Positions 1-12,689 of a stretch of DNA of 64,000 nt are shown here, one piece after another. Location: assembly GCA_030549495.1 (NCBI GenBank), contig JAUIRK010000953.1, positions 21,001-85,000 of the forward strand, read 5' to 3'. The DNA comes from Nectonema munidae. Taxonomy: Eukaryota; Nematomorpha; Nectonematoida; Nectonematidae. Position 1 is the stretch's first letter, and every line of letters starts with the position of its first letter. A program made the position numbers and the translations under genes. The notes below the pieces were generated by a model. That model was not told the DNA's origin, searched no databases, and saw only the letters and a program-made list of their open reading frames with translations.

Positions 1-181
1 TCTATAGTTAAACTAAAATGGTTGAATTTTTTTAATCAAGGTAAATGCTTATTTACCGCTCTATCTATCATTTCACAACATGAATTAATGTATAAACTTT
101 AAATTTAAATAAATTTTCTTGTTTGTTCTCAAATTTAATGATTATTGTTTTCACTAAAAGGATATTTTTCAAAATATTAAT

Positions 182-301
182 GTCTACGACCATATCACGT
201 TGAAAGCGCTGGTTCCCTTTCGAACACCGAAGTTAAGCAAAGTCGAGATCGGTTAGTACTTAGATGGGTGACCGCTTGGGAACCCCGAGTGTTGTAGACT
301 T
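182..301 (+). rRNA. 5S rRNA gene, copy 1
   Basis: Full 120-nt 5S gene. Changes at about +60 (C to A) and +67 (C to A) lie in the A box/intermediate element of the internal promoter, so expression may be weakened. Confidence 0.9.
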
Positions 302-584
302 TTATTACATTTTTTTTAATTTTAGCTAATTATTTCATAATAAATTCATTTTGAATTTGGATATTGTCATCAAAATCACTTTTATTAAACTTTGAAGGTA
401 AAAATTTTTGTCTATAGTTAAACTAAAATGGTTGAATTTTTTTAATCAAGGTAAATGCTTATTTACCGCTCGATTTCACAACATGAATTAATTTATAAAC
501 TTTAAATTTAAATAAATTTTCTTGTTTGTTCTCAAATTTAATGATTATTGTTTTCACTAAAAGGATATTTTTCAAAATATTAAT

Positions 585-704
585 GTCTACGACCATATCA
601 CGTTGAAAGCACTGGTTCCCTTTCGAACACCGAAGTTAAGCAACGTCGAGCTCGGTTAGTACTTAGATGGGTGACCGCTTGGGAACCCCGAGTGTTGTAG
701 ACTT
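585..704 (+). rRNA. 5S rRNA gene, copy 2
   Basis: Full-length copy with intact A box (about +50 to +64), intermediate element and C box (about +80 to +97). One of the best candidates for a functional gene; it differs from the array consensus only near +29. Confidence 0.95.
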
Positions 705-980
705 TTATACATTTTTTTTTTTTATTACATTATATTCATTTTGAATTTCGATATTGTCATCAAAATCACTTTTATTAAACTTTGAAGGTAAAAATTTTTG
801 TCTATAGTTAAACTAAAATAGTTGAATTTTTTAATCAAGGTAAATGCTTATTTACCGCTCTATCTATCATTTCACAACATGAATTAATTTATAAACTTTA
901 AATTTAAATAAATTTTCTTGTTTGTTCTCAAATTTAATGATTATTGTTTTCACTAAAAGGATATTTTTCAAAATATTAAT

Positions 981-1100
981 GTCTACGACCATATCACGTT
1001 GAAAGCACTGGTTCCCTTTCGAACACCGAAGTTAAGCAACGTCGAGCTCGGTTAGTACTTAGATGGGTGACCGCTTGGGAACCCCGAGTGTTGTAGACTT
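981..1100 (+). rRNA. 5S rRNA gene, copy 3
   Basis: Gene body identical by eye to copy 2; all internal promoter boxes intact. Confidence 0.95.
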
Positions 1101-1394
1101 TTATTACATTTTTTTTAAAATTTTAGCTAATAATTTCATAATAATATATTCATTTTGAATTTCGATATTGTCATCAAAATCACTTTTATTAAACTTTGAA
1201 GGTAAAATTTTTGTCTATAGTTAAACTAAAATGGTTGAACTTTTTTAATCAAGGTAAATGCTTATTTACCGCTCTATCTATCATTTCACAACATGAATTA
1301 ATTTATAAACTTGAAATTTAAATAAATTTTCTTGTTTGTTCTCAAATTTAATGATTATTGTTTTCACTAAAAGGATATTTTTCAAAATATTAAT

Positions 1395-1514
1395 GTCTAC
1401 GACCATATCACGTTGAAAGCACCGGTTCCCTTTCGAACACCGAAGTTAAGCAACGTCGAGCTCGGTTAGTACTTAGATGGGTGACCGCTTGGGAACCCCG
1501 AGTTTTGTAGACTT
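1395..1514 (+). rRNA. 5S rRNA gene, copy 4
   Basis: Full length; GTG to TTT-type change near +109 in the 3' helix strand (CGAGTTTTGTAG). Confidence 0.92.
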
Positions 1515-1810
1515 TTATTACATTTTTTAAAAAATTTTAGCTAATAATTTCATAATAATATATTCATTTTGAATTTCGATATTGTCATCAAAATCACTTT
1601 TATTAAACTTTGAAGGTAAAAATTTTTGTCTATATAGTTAAACTAAAATGGTTGAATTTTTTAATCAAGGTAAATGCTTATTTACCGCTCTATCTATCAT
1701 TTCACAACATGAATTAATTTATAAACTTTAAATTTAAATAAATTTTCTTGTTTGTTCTCAAATTTAATGATTATTGTTTTCACTAAAAGGATATTTTTCA
1801 AAATATTAAT

Positions 1811-1930
1811 GTCTACGACCATATCACGTTGAAAGCACTGGTTCCCTTTCGAACACCGAAGTTAAGCAACATCGAGCTCGGTTAGTACTTAGATGGGTGA
1901 CCGCTTGGGAACCCCTAGTGTTGTAGACTT
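1811..1930 (+). rRNA. 5S rRNA gene, copy 5 (block type a)
   Basis: Full length, with ACATCG in place of ACGTCG in the A-box region and CCCCTAGTG near the 3' end. First member of the type that recurs as copies 16, 26 and 36. Confidence 0.92.
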
Positions 1931-2218
1931 TTAATACATTTTTTTTTTTAATTTTAGCTATAATTTCATAATAATTCATTTCGAATTTGGATATTATCAT
2001 CAAAATCACTTTTATTAAACTTTGAAGGTAAAATTTTTGTCTATAGTTACTAAAATGGTTGAACTTTTTTAATCAAGGTAAATGCTTATTTACCGCTCTA
2101 TCTATCATTTCACAACATGAATTAATTTATAAACTTGAAATTTAAATAAATTTTCTTGTTTGTTCTCAAATTTAATGATAATTGTTTTCACTAAAAGGAT
2201 ATTTTTCAAAATATTAAT

Positions 2219-2338
2219 GTCTACGACCATATCACGTTGAAAGAACCGGTTCCCTTTCGAACACCGAAGTTAAGCAACGTCGAGCTCGGTTAGTACATAG
2301 ATGGGTGACCGCTTGGGAACCCCAAGTTTTGTAGACTT
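2219..2338 (+). rRNA. 5S rRNA gene, copy 6 (block type b)
   Basis: Full length; diagnostic changes GAAAGAACCGG, AGTACATAG and CCCAAGTTTT. The same set recurs in copies 17, 27 and 37. Confidence 0.9.
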
Positions 2339-2632
2339 TTATTACATTTTTTTAAAAAATTTTAGCTATAATTTCATAATAATATATTCATTTTGAATTT
2401 GGATATTGTCATCAAAATCACTTTTATTAAACTTTGAAGGTAAAAATTTTTATCTATAGTTAAACTAAAATGGTTGAATTTTTTAATCAAGGTAAATGCT
2501 TATTTACCACTCTATCTATCATTTCACAACATGAATTAATTTATAAACTTTAAATTTAAATTAATTTTCTTGTTTGTTCTCAAATTTAATGATTATTGGT
2601 TTCACTAAAAGGATATTTTTCAAAACCTTAAT

Positions 2633-2750
2633 GTCTGACCATGTCACTTTGAAAGCACCGGTTCCCTTTCGAACATTGATGTTAAGCAACGTCGAGCTCG
2701 GTTAGTACTTAGATGGGTGACCGCTTGGGAACCCCGAGTTTTGTAGACTT
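2633..2750 (+). rRNA. 5S rRNA gene, copy 7 (block type c)
   Basis: Two bases missing near the 5' end (GTCTGACC) and CATTGATGTT before the A box. The promoter boxes remain, but the 5' helix strand is altered. Confidence 0.8.
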
Positions 2751-3043
2751 TTATTACATTTTTTAAAAAAATTTTAGCTATAATTTCATAATAATATATT
2801 CATTTTGAATTTCGATATTGTCATCAAAATCACTTTTATTAAACTTTGAAGGTAAAATTTTTGTCTATAGTTAAACTAAAATGGTTGAACTTTTATAATC
2901 AGGTAAATGCTTATTTACCGCTCTATCTATCATTTCACAACATGAATTAATTTATAAACTTTAAATTTAAATAAATTTTCTTGTTTGTTCTCAAATTTAA
3001 TGATTATTGTTTTCACTAAAAGGATATTTTTCAAAACATTAAT

Positions 3044-3163
3044 GTCTACGACCATGTCACGTTGAAAGCACCGGTTCCCTTTCGAACACCGAAGTTAAGC
3101 AACGTCGAGCTCGGTTAGTACTTAGATGGGTGACCGCTTGGGAACCCCGAGTTTTGTAGACTT
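3044..3163 (+). rRNA. 5S rRNA gene, copy 8 (extra unit)
   Basis: Full length, ATGTCACG variant. It sits between the type c and type d copies and is absent from the later blocks, which makes the first block eleven units long. Confidence 0.9.
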
Positions 3164-3452
3164 TTATTACATTTTTTAAAAAAATTTTAGCTATAATTTC
3201 ATAATAATTCATTTCGAATTTGGATATTGTCATCAAAATCACTTTTATTAAACTTTGAAGGTAAAATTTTTGTCTATAGTTAAACTAAAATGGTTGAACT
3301 TTTTAATCAAGGTAAATGCTTATTTACCACTCTATCTATCATTTCACAACATGAATTAATTTATAAACTTTAAATTTAAATAAATTTTCTTGTTTGTTCT
3401 CAAATTTAATGATTATTGTTTTCACTAAAAGGATATTTTTCAAAATATTAAT

Positions 3453-3570
3453 GTCTACGACCATATCACGTTGAAAGCACTGGTTCCCTTTCGAACACCG
3501 AAATTAAGCAACGTCGAGCTCGGTTAGTACTTAGATACCGTATATTTTTAAAAAAATTTGTTGTAGACTT
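3453..3570 (+). pseudogene. 5S pseudogene, copy 9 (type d, C box lost)
   Basis: Normal to about +85. Bases from there to about +110 are replaced by a 24-base AT-rich string (ACCGTATATTTTTAAAA...), then the last ten 5S bases return. The C box needed for TFIIIA binding is gone. A second stub of the 5S 3' end follows at about 3628-3638. Confidence 0.9.
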
Positions 3571-3924
3571 TTATTACATTTTTTTTTAATTTTAGCTATA
3601 ATTTCATATATTATTAAAAAAAATTTGTTGTAGACTTTTATTACATTTTTTTTTAATTTTAGCTATAATTTCATAATAATTCATTTCGAATTTGGATATT
3701 ATCATCAAAATCACTTTTATTAAACTTTGAAGGTAAAATTTTTGTCTATAGTTAAACTAAAATGGTTGAACCTTTTTAATCAAGGTAAATGCTTATTTAC
3801 CGCTCTATCTATCATTTCACAACATGAATTAATTTATAAACTTGAAATTTAAATAAATTTTCTTGTTTGTTCTCAAATTTAATGATTATTGTTTTCACTA
3901 AAATGATATTTTTCAAAACATTAA

Positions 3925-4043
3925 TGTCTATGACCATATCACGTTGAAAGCACCGGTTCCCTTTCGAACACCGAAGTTAAATAACCTCGAGCTTGGTTAG
4001 TACTTAGATGGGTGATGCTTGGGAACCCCGGGTGTTGTAGACT
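3925..4043 (+). rRNA. 5S rRNA gene, copy 10 (type e)
   Basis: Near full length, but GTCTATGACC, AAATAACCTCGAGCTTGG and a shortened C box (GGTGATGCTTGG) suggest reduced or no function. Confidence 0.75.
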
Positions 4044-4331
4044 TTTATTACATTTTTAAAAAAAAAATTTAGTTATAATTTCATAATAATTCATTTCGAA
4101 TTTGGATATTGTCATCAAAATCACTTTTATTAAACTTTGAAGGTAAAATTTTTTTCTATAGAACTAAAATGGTTGAACTTTTTAATCAAGGTAAATGCTT
4201 ATTTACCGCTCTATCTCTCATTTCATAATATAAATTAATTTATAAACTTGAAATTTAAATAAATTTTCTTGTTTGTTCTCAAATTTAATGATTATTGTTT
4301 TCACTAAAAGGATATTTTTCAAAATATTAAT

Positions 4332-4452
4332 GTCTACGACCATATCACGTTGAAAGCACCTGGTTCCCTTTCGAACACCGAAGTTAAGCAACGTCGAGCT
4401 CGGTTAGTACTTAGATGGGTGACCGCTTGGGAACGCCGAGTGTTGTAGACTT
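4332..4452 (+). rRNA. 5S rRNA gene, copy 11 (type f)
   Basis: Full length with one extra base near +29 (CACCTGGTTCCC) and AACGCCGAG near the 3' end. Confidence 0.88.
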
Positions 4453-4741
4453 TTATTACATTTTTTTTTAATTTTAGCTATAATTTCAATAATAATTCAT
4501 TTCGAATTTGGATATTATCATCAAAATCACTTTTATTAAACTTTGAAGGTAAAATTTTTGTCTATAGTTAAACTAAAATGGTTGAATTTTTTTAATCAAG
4601 GTAAATGCTTATTTACCGCTCTATCTATCATTTCACAACATGAATTAATTTATAAACTTTAAATTTAAATAAATTTTCTTGTTTGTTCTCAAATTTAATG
4701 ATTATTGTTTTCACTAAAAGGATATTTTTCAAAATATTAAT

Positions 4742-4861
4742 GTCTACGACCATATCACGTTGAAAGCACTGGTTCCCTTTCGAACACCGAAGTTAAGCAA
4801 CCTCGAGCTCGGTTAGTACTTAGATGGGTGACTGCTTGGGAACCCCGAGTGTTGTAGACTT
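4742..4861 (+). rRNA. 5S rRNA gene, copy 12 (position g)
   Basis: Full length; AACCTCGAG in the A-box region and GACTGCTTGG in the C box. Confidence 0.9.
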
Positions 4862-5134
4862 TTATTACATTTTATATATTCATAAAAATTCATTTTGAAT
4901 TTGGATATTGTCATCAAAATCACTTTTATTAAACTTTGAAGGTAAAATTTTTTTCTATAGTTAAACTAAAATGGTTGAACTTTTATAATCAAGGTAAATG
5001 CTTATTTACCGCTCTATCTTTCATTTCAAAATATGTATTAATTTATAAACTTGAAATTTAAATAAATTTTCTTGTTTGTTCTCAAATTTAATGATTATTG
5101 TTTTCACTAAAAGGATATTTTTCAAAATATTAAT

Positions 5135-5256
5135 GTCTACGACCATCTCACGTTGAAAGCACCGGTTCCCTTTCGAACACCGAAGTTAAGCAACGTCGAG
5201 CTCGGTTAGTAGTTAGATGGGTGACCGCTTGGGAACCCCGAGTGTTTTTTAGACTT
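5135..5256 (+). rRNA. 5S rRNA gene, copy 13 (type h)
   Basis: CATCTCACG and AGTAGTTAG variants, with a T run (GTGTTTTTTAG) replacing GTGTTGTAG at the 3' end. The T run could stop pol III a few bases early. Confidence 0.8.
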
Positions 5257-5548
5257 TTATTACATTTTTTTAAAAAATTTTAGCTATAATTTTATAATAT
5301 ATTCATTTCGAATTTGGATATTGTCATCAAAATCACTTTTATTAAACTTTGAAGGTAAAAATTTTTATCTATAGTTAAACTAAAATGGTTGAATTTTTTT
5401 AATCAAGGTAAATGCTTATTTACCGCTCTATCTATCATTTCACAACATGAATTAATTTATAAACTTGAAATTTAAATAAATTTTCTTGTTTGTTCTCAAA
5501 TTTAATCATTATTGTTTTCACTAAAAGGATATTTTTCAAAATATAAAT

Positions 5549-5668
5549 GTCTACGACCATATCACGTTGAAAGCACTGGTTCCCTTTCGAACACCTAAGT
5601 TAAGCAACGTCGAGCTCGGTTAGTACTTAGATGGGTGACCGCTTGGGAACCCCGAGTGTTGTAGACTT
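5549..5668 (+). rRNA. 5S rRNA gene, copy 14 (type i)
   Basis: Full length; ACACCTAAG just before the A box, shared with copies 24 and 34. Confidence 0.92.
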
Positions 5669-5958
5669 TTATTACATTTTTTTTTTAAATTTTAGCTATA
5701 ATTTCATAATAATTCATTTCGAATTTGGATATTATCATCAAAATCACTTTTATTAAACTTTGAAGGTAAAATTTTTGTCTATAGTTAAACTAAAATGGTT
5801 GAACTTTTTTAATCAAGGTAAATGCTTATTTACCACTCTATCTATCATTTCACAACATGAATTAATTTATAAACTTGAAATTTAAATAAATTTTCTTGTT
5901 TGTTCTCAAATTTAATGATTATTGTTTTCACTAAAAGGATATTTTTCAAAATATTAAT

Positions 5959-6077
5959 GTCTACGACCATATCACGTTGAAACCACTGGTTCCCTTTCGA
6001 ACACCGAAGTTAAGCAACGTCCAGCTCGGTTAGTACTTAGATACCGTATATTTTTAAAAAAATTTGTTGTAGACTTT
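5959..6077 (+). pseudogene. 5S pseudogene, copy 15 (type j, C box lost)
   Basis: Same replacement of about +85 to +110 as copy 9. Its downstream spacer is also short, by a deletion between two TTTCATAAT repeats, so the next gene starts only 258 bp later. Confidence 0.9.
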
Positions 6078-6216
6078 TATTACATTTTTTTAATTTTAGC
6101 TATAATTTCATAATATAAATTAATTTATAAACTTGAAATTTAAATAAATTTTCTTGTTTGTTCTCAAATTTAATGATTATTGTTTTCACTAAAAGGATAT
6201 TTTTCAAAATATTAAT

Positions 6217-6336
6217 GTCTACGACCATATCACGTTGAAAGCACTGGTTCCCTTTCGAACACCGAAGTTAAGCAACATCGAGCTCGGTTAGTACTTAGAT
6301 GGGTGACCGCTTGGGAACCCCTAGTGTTGTAGACTT
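6217..6336 (+). rRNA. 5S rRNA gene, copy 16 (type a)
   Basis: Gene body matches copy 5. First unit of the second higher-order block. Confidence 0.92.
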
Positions 6337-6624
6337 TTAATACATTTTTTTTTTAATTTTAGCTATAATTTCATAATAATTCATTTCGAATTTGGATATT
6401 ATCATCAAAATCACTTTTATTAAACTTTGAAGGTAAAATTTTTGTCTATAGTTAAACTAAAATGGTTGAACCTTTTATAATCAGGTAAATGCTTATTTAC
6501 CGCTCTATCTATCATTTCACAACATGAATTAATTTATAAACTTGAAATTTAAATAAATTTTCTTGTTTGTTCTCAAATTTAATGATAATTGTTTTCACTA
6601 AAAGGATATTTTTCAAAATATTAA

Positions 6625-6744
6625 TGTCTACGACCATATCACGTTGAAAGAACCGGTTCCCTTTCGAACACCGAAGTTAAGCAACGTCGAGCTCGGTTAG
6701 TACATAGATGGGTGACCGCTTGGGAACCCCAAGTTTTGTAGACT
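6625..6744 (+). rRNA. 5S rRNA gene, copy 17 (type b)
   Basis: Carries the copy 6 variant set, full length. Confidence 0.9.
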
Positions 6745-7032
6745 TTTATTACATTTTTTAAAAAATTTTAGCTATAATTTCATAATAATTCATTTCGAAT
6801 TTGGATATTGTCATCAAAATCACTTTTATTAAACATTGAAGGTAAATTTTTATCTATAGTTAAACTAAATGGTTGAACTTTTTTAATCAAGGTAAATGCT
6901 TATTTACCACTCTATCTATCATTTCACAACATGAATTAATTTATAAACTTTAAATTTAAATTAATTTTCTTGTTTGTTCTCAAATTTAATGATTATTGTT
7001 TTCACTAAAAGGATATTTTTCAAAACCTTAAT

Positions 7033-7151
7033 GTCTAGACCATGTCACGTTGAAAGCACCGGTTCCCTTTCGAACATTGATGTTAAGCAACGTCGAGCTC
7101 GGTTAGTACTTAGATGGGTGACCGCTTGGGAACCCCGAGTTTTGTAGACTT
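7033..7151 (+). rRNA. 5S rRNA gene, copy 18 (type c)
   Basis: Like copy 7, but only one base is missing near the 5' end (GTCTAGACC). Confidence 0.8.
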
Positions 7152-7439
7152 TTATTACATTTTTTAAAAAATTTTAGCTATAATTTCATAATAATTCATT
7201 TCGAATTTGGATATTGTCATCAAAATCACTTTTATTAAACATTGAAGGTAAATTTTTATCTATATGTTAAACTAAATGGTTGAACTTTTTTAATCAAGGT
7301 AAATGCTTATTTACCACTCTATCTATCATTTCACAACATGAATTAATTTATAAACTTTAAATTTAAATAAATTTTCTTGTTTGTTCTCAAATTTAATGAT
7401 TATTGTTTTCACTAAAAGGATATTTTTCAAAATATTAAT

Positions 7440-7558
7440 GTCTACGACCATATCACGTTGAAAGCACTGGTTCCCTTTCCAACACCGAAATTAAGCAACG
7501 TCGAGCTCGGTTAGTACTTAGATGCCGTATCTTTTGGAAAAAAATTTGTTGTAGACTT
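7440..7558 (+). pseudogene. 5S pseudogene, copy 19 (type d)
   Basis: C box replaced as in copy 9, with a slightly different insert (GCCGTATCTTTTGGAAAA). A second 3' stub follows at about 7616-7627. Confidence 0.9.
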
Positions 7559-7913
7559 TTATTACATTTTTTTTTAATTTTAGCTATAATTTCATATATT
7601 TTTAAAAAAAATTTGTTGTAGACTTTTATTACATTTTTTTTAATTTTAGCTATAATTTCATAATAATTCATTTCGAATTTGGATATTATCATCAAAATCA
7701 CTTTTATTAAACTTTGAAGGTAAAATTTTTTGTCTATAGTTAAACTAAAATGGTTGAACCTTTTTAATCAAGGTAAATGCTTATTTACCGCTCTATCTAT
7801 CATTTCACAACATGAATTAATTTATAAACTTGAAATTTAAATAAATTTTCTTGTTTGTTCTCAAATTTAATGATTATAGTTTTCACTAAAATGATATTTT
7901 TCAAAACATTAAT

Positions 7914-8032
7914 GTCTATGACCATATCACGTTGAAAGCACCGGTTCCCTTTCGAACACCGAAGTTAAATAACCTCGAGCTTGGTTAGTACTTAGATGGG
8001 TGATGCTTGGAAACCCCGGGTGTTGTAGACTT
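7914..8032 (+). rRNA. 5S rRNA gene, copy 20 (type e)
   Basis: Same altered A and C boxes as copy 10, plus CTTGGAAACC. Confidence 0.75.
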
Positions 8033-8319
8033 TTATTACATTTTTTTAAAAAAATTTAGTTATAATTTCATAATAATTCATTTCGAATTTGGATATTGTC
8101 ATCAAAATCACTTTTATTAAACTTTGAAGGTAAAATTTTTTTCTATAGAACAAAAATGGTTGAACTTTTTTAATCAAGGTAAATGCTTATTTACCGCTCT
8201 ATCTCTCATTTCATAATATAAATTAATTTATAAACTTGAAATTTAAATAAATTTTCTTGTTTGTTCTCAAATTTAATGATTATTGTTTTCACTAAAAGGA
8301 TATTTTTCAAAATATTAAT

Positions 8320-8439
8320 GTCTACGACCATATCACGTTGAAAGCACTGGTTCCCTTTCGAACACCGAAGTTAAGCAACGTCGAGCTCGGTTAGTACTTA
8401 GATGGGTGACCGCTTGGGAACGCCGAGTGTTGTAGACTT
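8320..8439 (+). rRNA. 5S rRNA gene, copy 21 (type f)
   Basis: Full 120 nt; AACGCCGAG variant without the extra base of copy 11. Promoter boxes intact. Confidence 0.92.
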
Positions 8440-8726
8440 TTATTACATTTTTTTTAATTTTAGCTATAATTTCATAATAATTCATTTCGAATTTGGATAT
8501 TATCATCAAAATCACTTTTATTAAACTTTGAAGGTAAAATTTTTGTCTATAGTTAAACTAAAATGTTTGAACTTTTTTAATCAAGGTAAATGCTTATTTA
8601 CCGCTCTATCTATCATTTCACAACATGAATTAATTTATAAACTTTAAATTTAAATAAATTTTCTTGTTTGTTCTCAAATTTAATGATTATAGTTTTCACT
8701 AAAAGGATATTTTTCAAAACATTAAT

Positions 8727-8845
8727 GTCTATGACCATATCACGTTGAAAGCACCGGTTCCCTTTCGAACACCGAAGTTAAATAACCTCGAGCTTGGTTA
8801 GTACTTAGATGGGTGATGCTTGGGAACCCCGGGTGTTGTAGACTT
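8727..8845 (+). rRNA. 5S rRNA gene, copy 22 (position g)
   Basis: Carries type e changes (GTCTATGACC, shortened C box) at a position held by copy 12 in the first block, suggesting local gene conversion. Confidence 0.75.
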
Positions 8846-9104
8846 TTATTACATTTATATATTCATTTCGAATTTGGATATTGTCATCAAAATCACTTTT
8901 ATTAAACTTTGAAGGTAAATTTTTTCTATAGTTAAACTAAAATGGTTGAACTTTTATAATCAGGTAAATGCTTATTTACCGCTCTATCTTTCATTCCAAA
9001 ATATGTATTAATTTATAAACTTGAAATTTAAATAAATTTTCTTGTTTGTTCTCAAATTTAATGATTATTGTTTTCACTAAAAGGATATTTTTCAAAACAT
9101 TAAT

Positions 9105-9224
9105 GTCTACGACCATCTCACGTTGAAAGCACCGGTTCCCTTTCGAACACCGAAGTTAAGCAACGTCGAGCTCGGTTAGTAGTTAGATGGGTGACCGCTT
9201 GGGAACCCCGAGTTTTTTAGACTT
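9105..9224 (+). rRNA. 5S rRNA gene, copy 23 (type h)
   Basis: CATCTCACG/AGTAGTTAG type with T-run 3' end (CGAGTTTTTTAG). Confidence 0.8.
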
Positions 9225-9511
9225 TTATTACATTTTTTAAAAAAATTTTAGCTATAATTTTATAATAATTCATTTCGAATTTGTATATTGTCATCAAAAT
9301 CACTTTTATTAAACATTGAAGGTAAATTTTTATCTATAGTTAAACTAAATGGTTGAACTTTTTAATCAAGGTAAATGCTTATTTACCGCTCTATCTATCA
9401 TTTCACAACATGAATTAATTTATAAACTTGAAATTTAAATAAATTTTCTTGTTTGTTCTCAAATTTAATGATTATTGTTTTCACTAAAAGAATATTTTTC
9501 AAAACATAAAT

Positions 9512-9631
9512 GTCTACGACCATATCACGTTGAAAGCACTGGTTCCCTTTCGAACACCTAAGTTAAGCAACGTCGAGCTCGGTTAGTACTTAGATGGGTG
9601 ACCGCTTGGGAACCCCGAGTGTTGTAGACTT
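9512..9631 (+). rRNA. 5S rRNA gene, copy 24 (type i)
   Basis: Full length, ACACCTAAG variant; promoter boxes intact. Confidence 0.92.
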
Positions 9632-9919
9632 TTATTACATTTTTTTTTAAATTTTAGCTATAATTTCATAATAATTCATTTCGAATTTGGATATTATGAT
9701 CAAAATCACTTTTATTAAACTTTGAAGGTAAATTTTTATCTATAGTTAAACTAAAATGGTTGAACTTTTTTAATCAAGGTAAATGCTTATTTACCACTCT
9801 ATCTATCATTTCACAACATGAATTAATTTATAAACTTGAAATTTAAATAAATTTTCTTGTTTGTTCTCAAATTTAATGATTATTGTTTTCACTAAAAGGA
9901 TATTTTTCAAAATATTAAT

Positions 9920-10037
9920 GTCTACGACCATATCACGTTGAAACCACTGGTTCCCTTTCGAACACCGAAGTTAAGCAACGTCGAGCTCGGTTAGTACTTA
10001 GATACCGTATATTTTTAAAAAAATTTGTTGTAGACTT
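9920..10037 (+). pseudogene. 5S pseudogene, copy 25 (type j)
   Basis: C box replaced; short downstream spacer as after copy 15. Confidence 0.9.
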
Positions 10038-10178
10038 TTATTACATTTTTTTTAATTTTAGCTATAATTTCATAATATAAATTAATTTATAAACTTGAAA
10101 TTTAAATAAATTTTCTTGTTTGTTCTCAAATTTAATGATTATTGTTTTCACTAAAAGGATATTTTTCAAAATATTAAT

Positions 10179-10298
10179 GTCTACGACCATATCACGTTGA
10201 AAGCACTGGTTCCCTTTCGAACACCGAAGTTAAGCAACATCGAGCTCGGTTAGTACTTAGATGGGTGACCGCTTGGGAACCCCTAGTGTTGTAGACTT
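10179..10298 (+). rRNA. 5S rRNA gene, copy 26 (type a)
   Basis: Matches copies 5 and 16; begins the third higher-order block. Confidence 0.92.
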
Positions 10299-10587
10299 TT
10301 AATACATTTTTTTTTTTAATTTTAGCTATAATTTCATAATAATTCATTTCGAATTTGGATATTATCATCAAAATCACTTTTATTAAACTTTGAAGGTAAA
10401 ATTTTTGTCTATAGTTAAACTAAAATGGTTGAACTTTTATAATCAGGTAAATGCTTATTTACCGCTCTATCTATCATTTCACAACATGAATTAATTTATA
10501 AACTTGAAATTTAAATAAATTTTCTTGTTTGTTCTCAAATTTAATGATAATTGTTTTCACTAAAAGGATATTTTTCAAAATATTAAT

Positions 10588-10707
10588 GTCTACGACCATA
10601 TCACGTTGAAAGAACCGGTTCCCTTTCGAACACCGAAGTTAAGCAACGTCGAGCTCGGTTAGTACATAGATGGGTGACCGCTTGGGAACCCCAAGTTTTG
10701 TAGACTT
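10588..10707 (+). rRNA. 5S rRNA gene, copy 27 (type b)
   Basis: Carries the copy 6 variant set. Confidence 0.9.
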
Positions 10708-10994
10708 TTATTACATTTTTTAAAAAATTTTAGCTATAATTTCATAATAATTCATTTCGAATTTGGATATTGTCATCAAAATCACTTTTATTAAACATTG
10801 AAGGTAAATTTTTATCTATAGTTAAACTAAATGGTTGAACTTTTTTAATCAAGGTAAATGCTTATTTACCACTCTATCTATCATTTCACAACATGAATTA
10901 ATTTATAAACTTTAAATTTAAATTAATTTTCTTGTTTGTTCTCAAATTTAATGATTATTGTTTTCACTAAAAGGATATTTTTCAAAACCTTAAT

Positions 10995-11112
10995 GTCTGA
11001 CCATGTCACGTTGAAAGCACCGGTTCCCTTTCGAACATTGATGTTAAGCAACGTCGAGCTCGGTTAGTACTTAGATGGGTGACCGCTTGGGAACCCCGAG
11101 TTTTGTAGACTT
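10995..11112 (+). rRNA. 5S rRNA gene, copy 28 (type c)
   Basis: Two bases missing near the 5' end, as in copy 7. Confidence 0.8.
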
Positions 11113-11400
11113 TTATTACATTTTTTAAAAAAATTTTAGCTATAATTTCATAATAATTCATTTCGAATTTGGATATTGTCATCAAAATCACTTTTATTAA
11201 ACATTGAAGGTAAATTTTTATCTATATGTTAAACTAAATGGTTGAACTTTTTAATCAAGGTAAATGCTTATTTACCACTCTATCTATCATTTCACAACAT
11301 GAATTAATTTATAAACTTTAAATTTAAATAAATTTTCTTGTTTGTTCTCAAATTTAATGATTATTGTTTTCACTAAAAGGATATTTTTCAAAATATTAAT

Positions 11401-11518
11401 GTCTACGACCATATCACGTTGAAAGCACTGGTTCCCTTTCCAACACCGAAATTAAGCAACGTCGAGCTCGGTTAGTACTTAGATGCCGTATATTTTTAAA
11501 AAAATTTGTTGTAGACTT
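11401..11518 (+). pseudogene. 5S pseudogene, copy 29 (type d)
   Basis: C box replaced; second 3' stub at about 11576-11587. Confidence 0.9.
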
Positions 11519-11873
11519 TTATTACATTTTTTTTTAATTTTAGCTATAATTTCATATATTTTTAAAAAAAATTTGTTGTAGACTTTTATTACATTTTTTT
11601 TTAATTTTAGCTATAATTTCATAATAATTCATTTCGAATTTGGATATTATCATCAAAATCACTTTTATTAAACTTTGAAGGTAAAATTTTTGTCTATAGT
11701 TAAACTAAAATGGTTGAACCTTTTTAATCAAGGTAAATGCTTATTTACCGCTCTATCTATCATTTCACAACATGAATTAATTTATAAACTTGAAATTTAA
11801 ATAAATTTTCTTGTTTGTTCTCAAATTTAATGATTATAGTTTTCACTAAAATGATATTTTTCAAAACATTAAT

Positions 11874-11992
11874 GTCTATGACCATATCACGTTGAAAGCA
11901 CCGGTTCCCTTTCGAACACCGAAGTTAAATAACCTCGAGCTTGGTTAGTACTTAGATGGGTGATGCTTGGAAACCCCGGGTGTTGTAGACTT
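11874..11992 (+). rRNA. 5S rRNA gene, copy 30 (type e)
   Basis: Matches copy 20, including the shortened C box. Confidence 0.75.
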
Positions 11993-12279
11993 TTATTACA
12001 TTTTTAAAAAAAAATTTAGTTATAATTTCATAATAATTCATTTCGAATTTGGATATTGTCATCAAAATCACTTTTATTAAACTTTGAAGGTAAAATTTTT
12101 TTCTATAGAACAAAAATGGTTGAACCTTTTTAATCAAGGTAAATGCTTATTTACCGCTCTATCTCTCATTTCATAATATAAATTAATTTATAAACTTGAA
12201 ATTTAAATAAATTTTCTTGTTTGTTCTCAAATTTAATGATTATTGTTTTCACTAAAAGGATATTTTTCAAAACATTAAT

Positions 12280-12399
12280 GTCTACGACCATATCACGTTG
12301 AAAGCACCGGTTCCTTTTCGAACACCGAAGTTAAGCAACATCGAGCTCGGTTAGTACTTAGATGGGTGACCGCTTGGGAACCCCGAGTGTTGTAGACTT
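12280..12399 (+). rRNA. 5S rRNA gene, copy 31 (position f)
   Basis: Near-consensus full gene with ACATCG in the A-box region and CCTTTTCG. Unlike copies 21 and 41 it lacks AACGCC, again pointing to conversion between units. Confidence 0.92.
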
Positions 12400-12689
12400 T
12401 TATTACATTTTTTTTTTAATTTTAGCTATAATTTCATAATAATTCATTTCGAATTTGGATATTATCATCAAAATCACTTTTATTAAACTTTGAAGGTAAA
12501 ATTTTTGTCTATAGTTAAACTAAAATGGTTGAACTTTTTTAATCAAGGTAAATGCTTATTTACCGCTCTATCTATCATTCCACAACATGAATTAATTTAT
12601 AAACTTGAAATTTAAATAAATTTTTTTTGTTTGTTCTCAAATTTAATGATTATAGTTTTCACTAAAAGGATATTTTTCAAAACATTAAT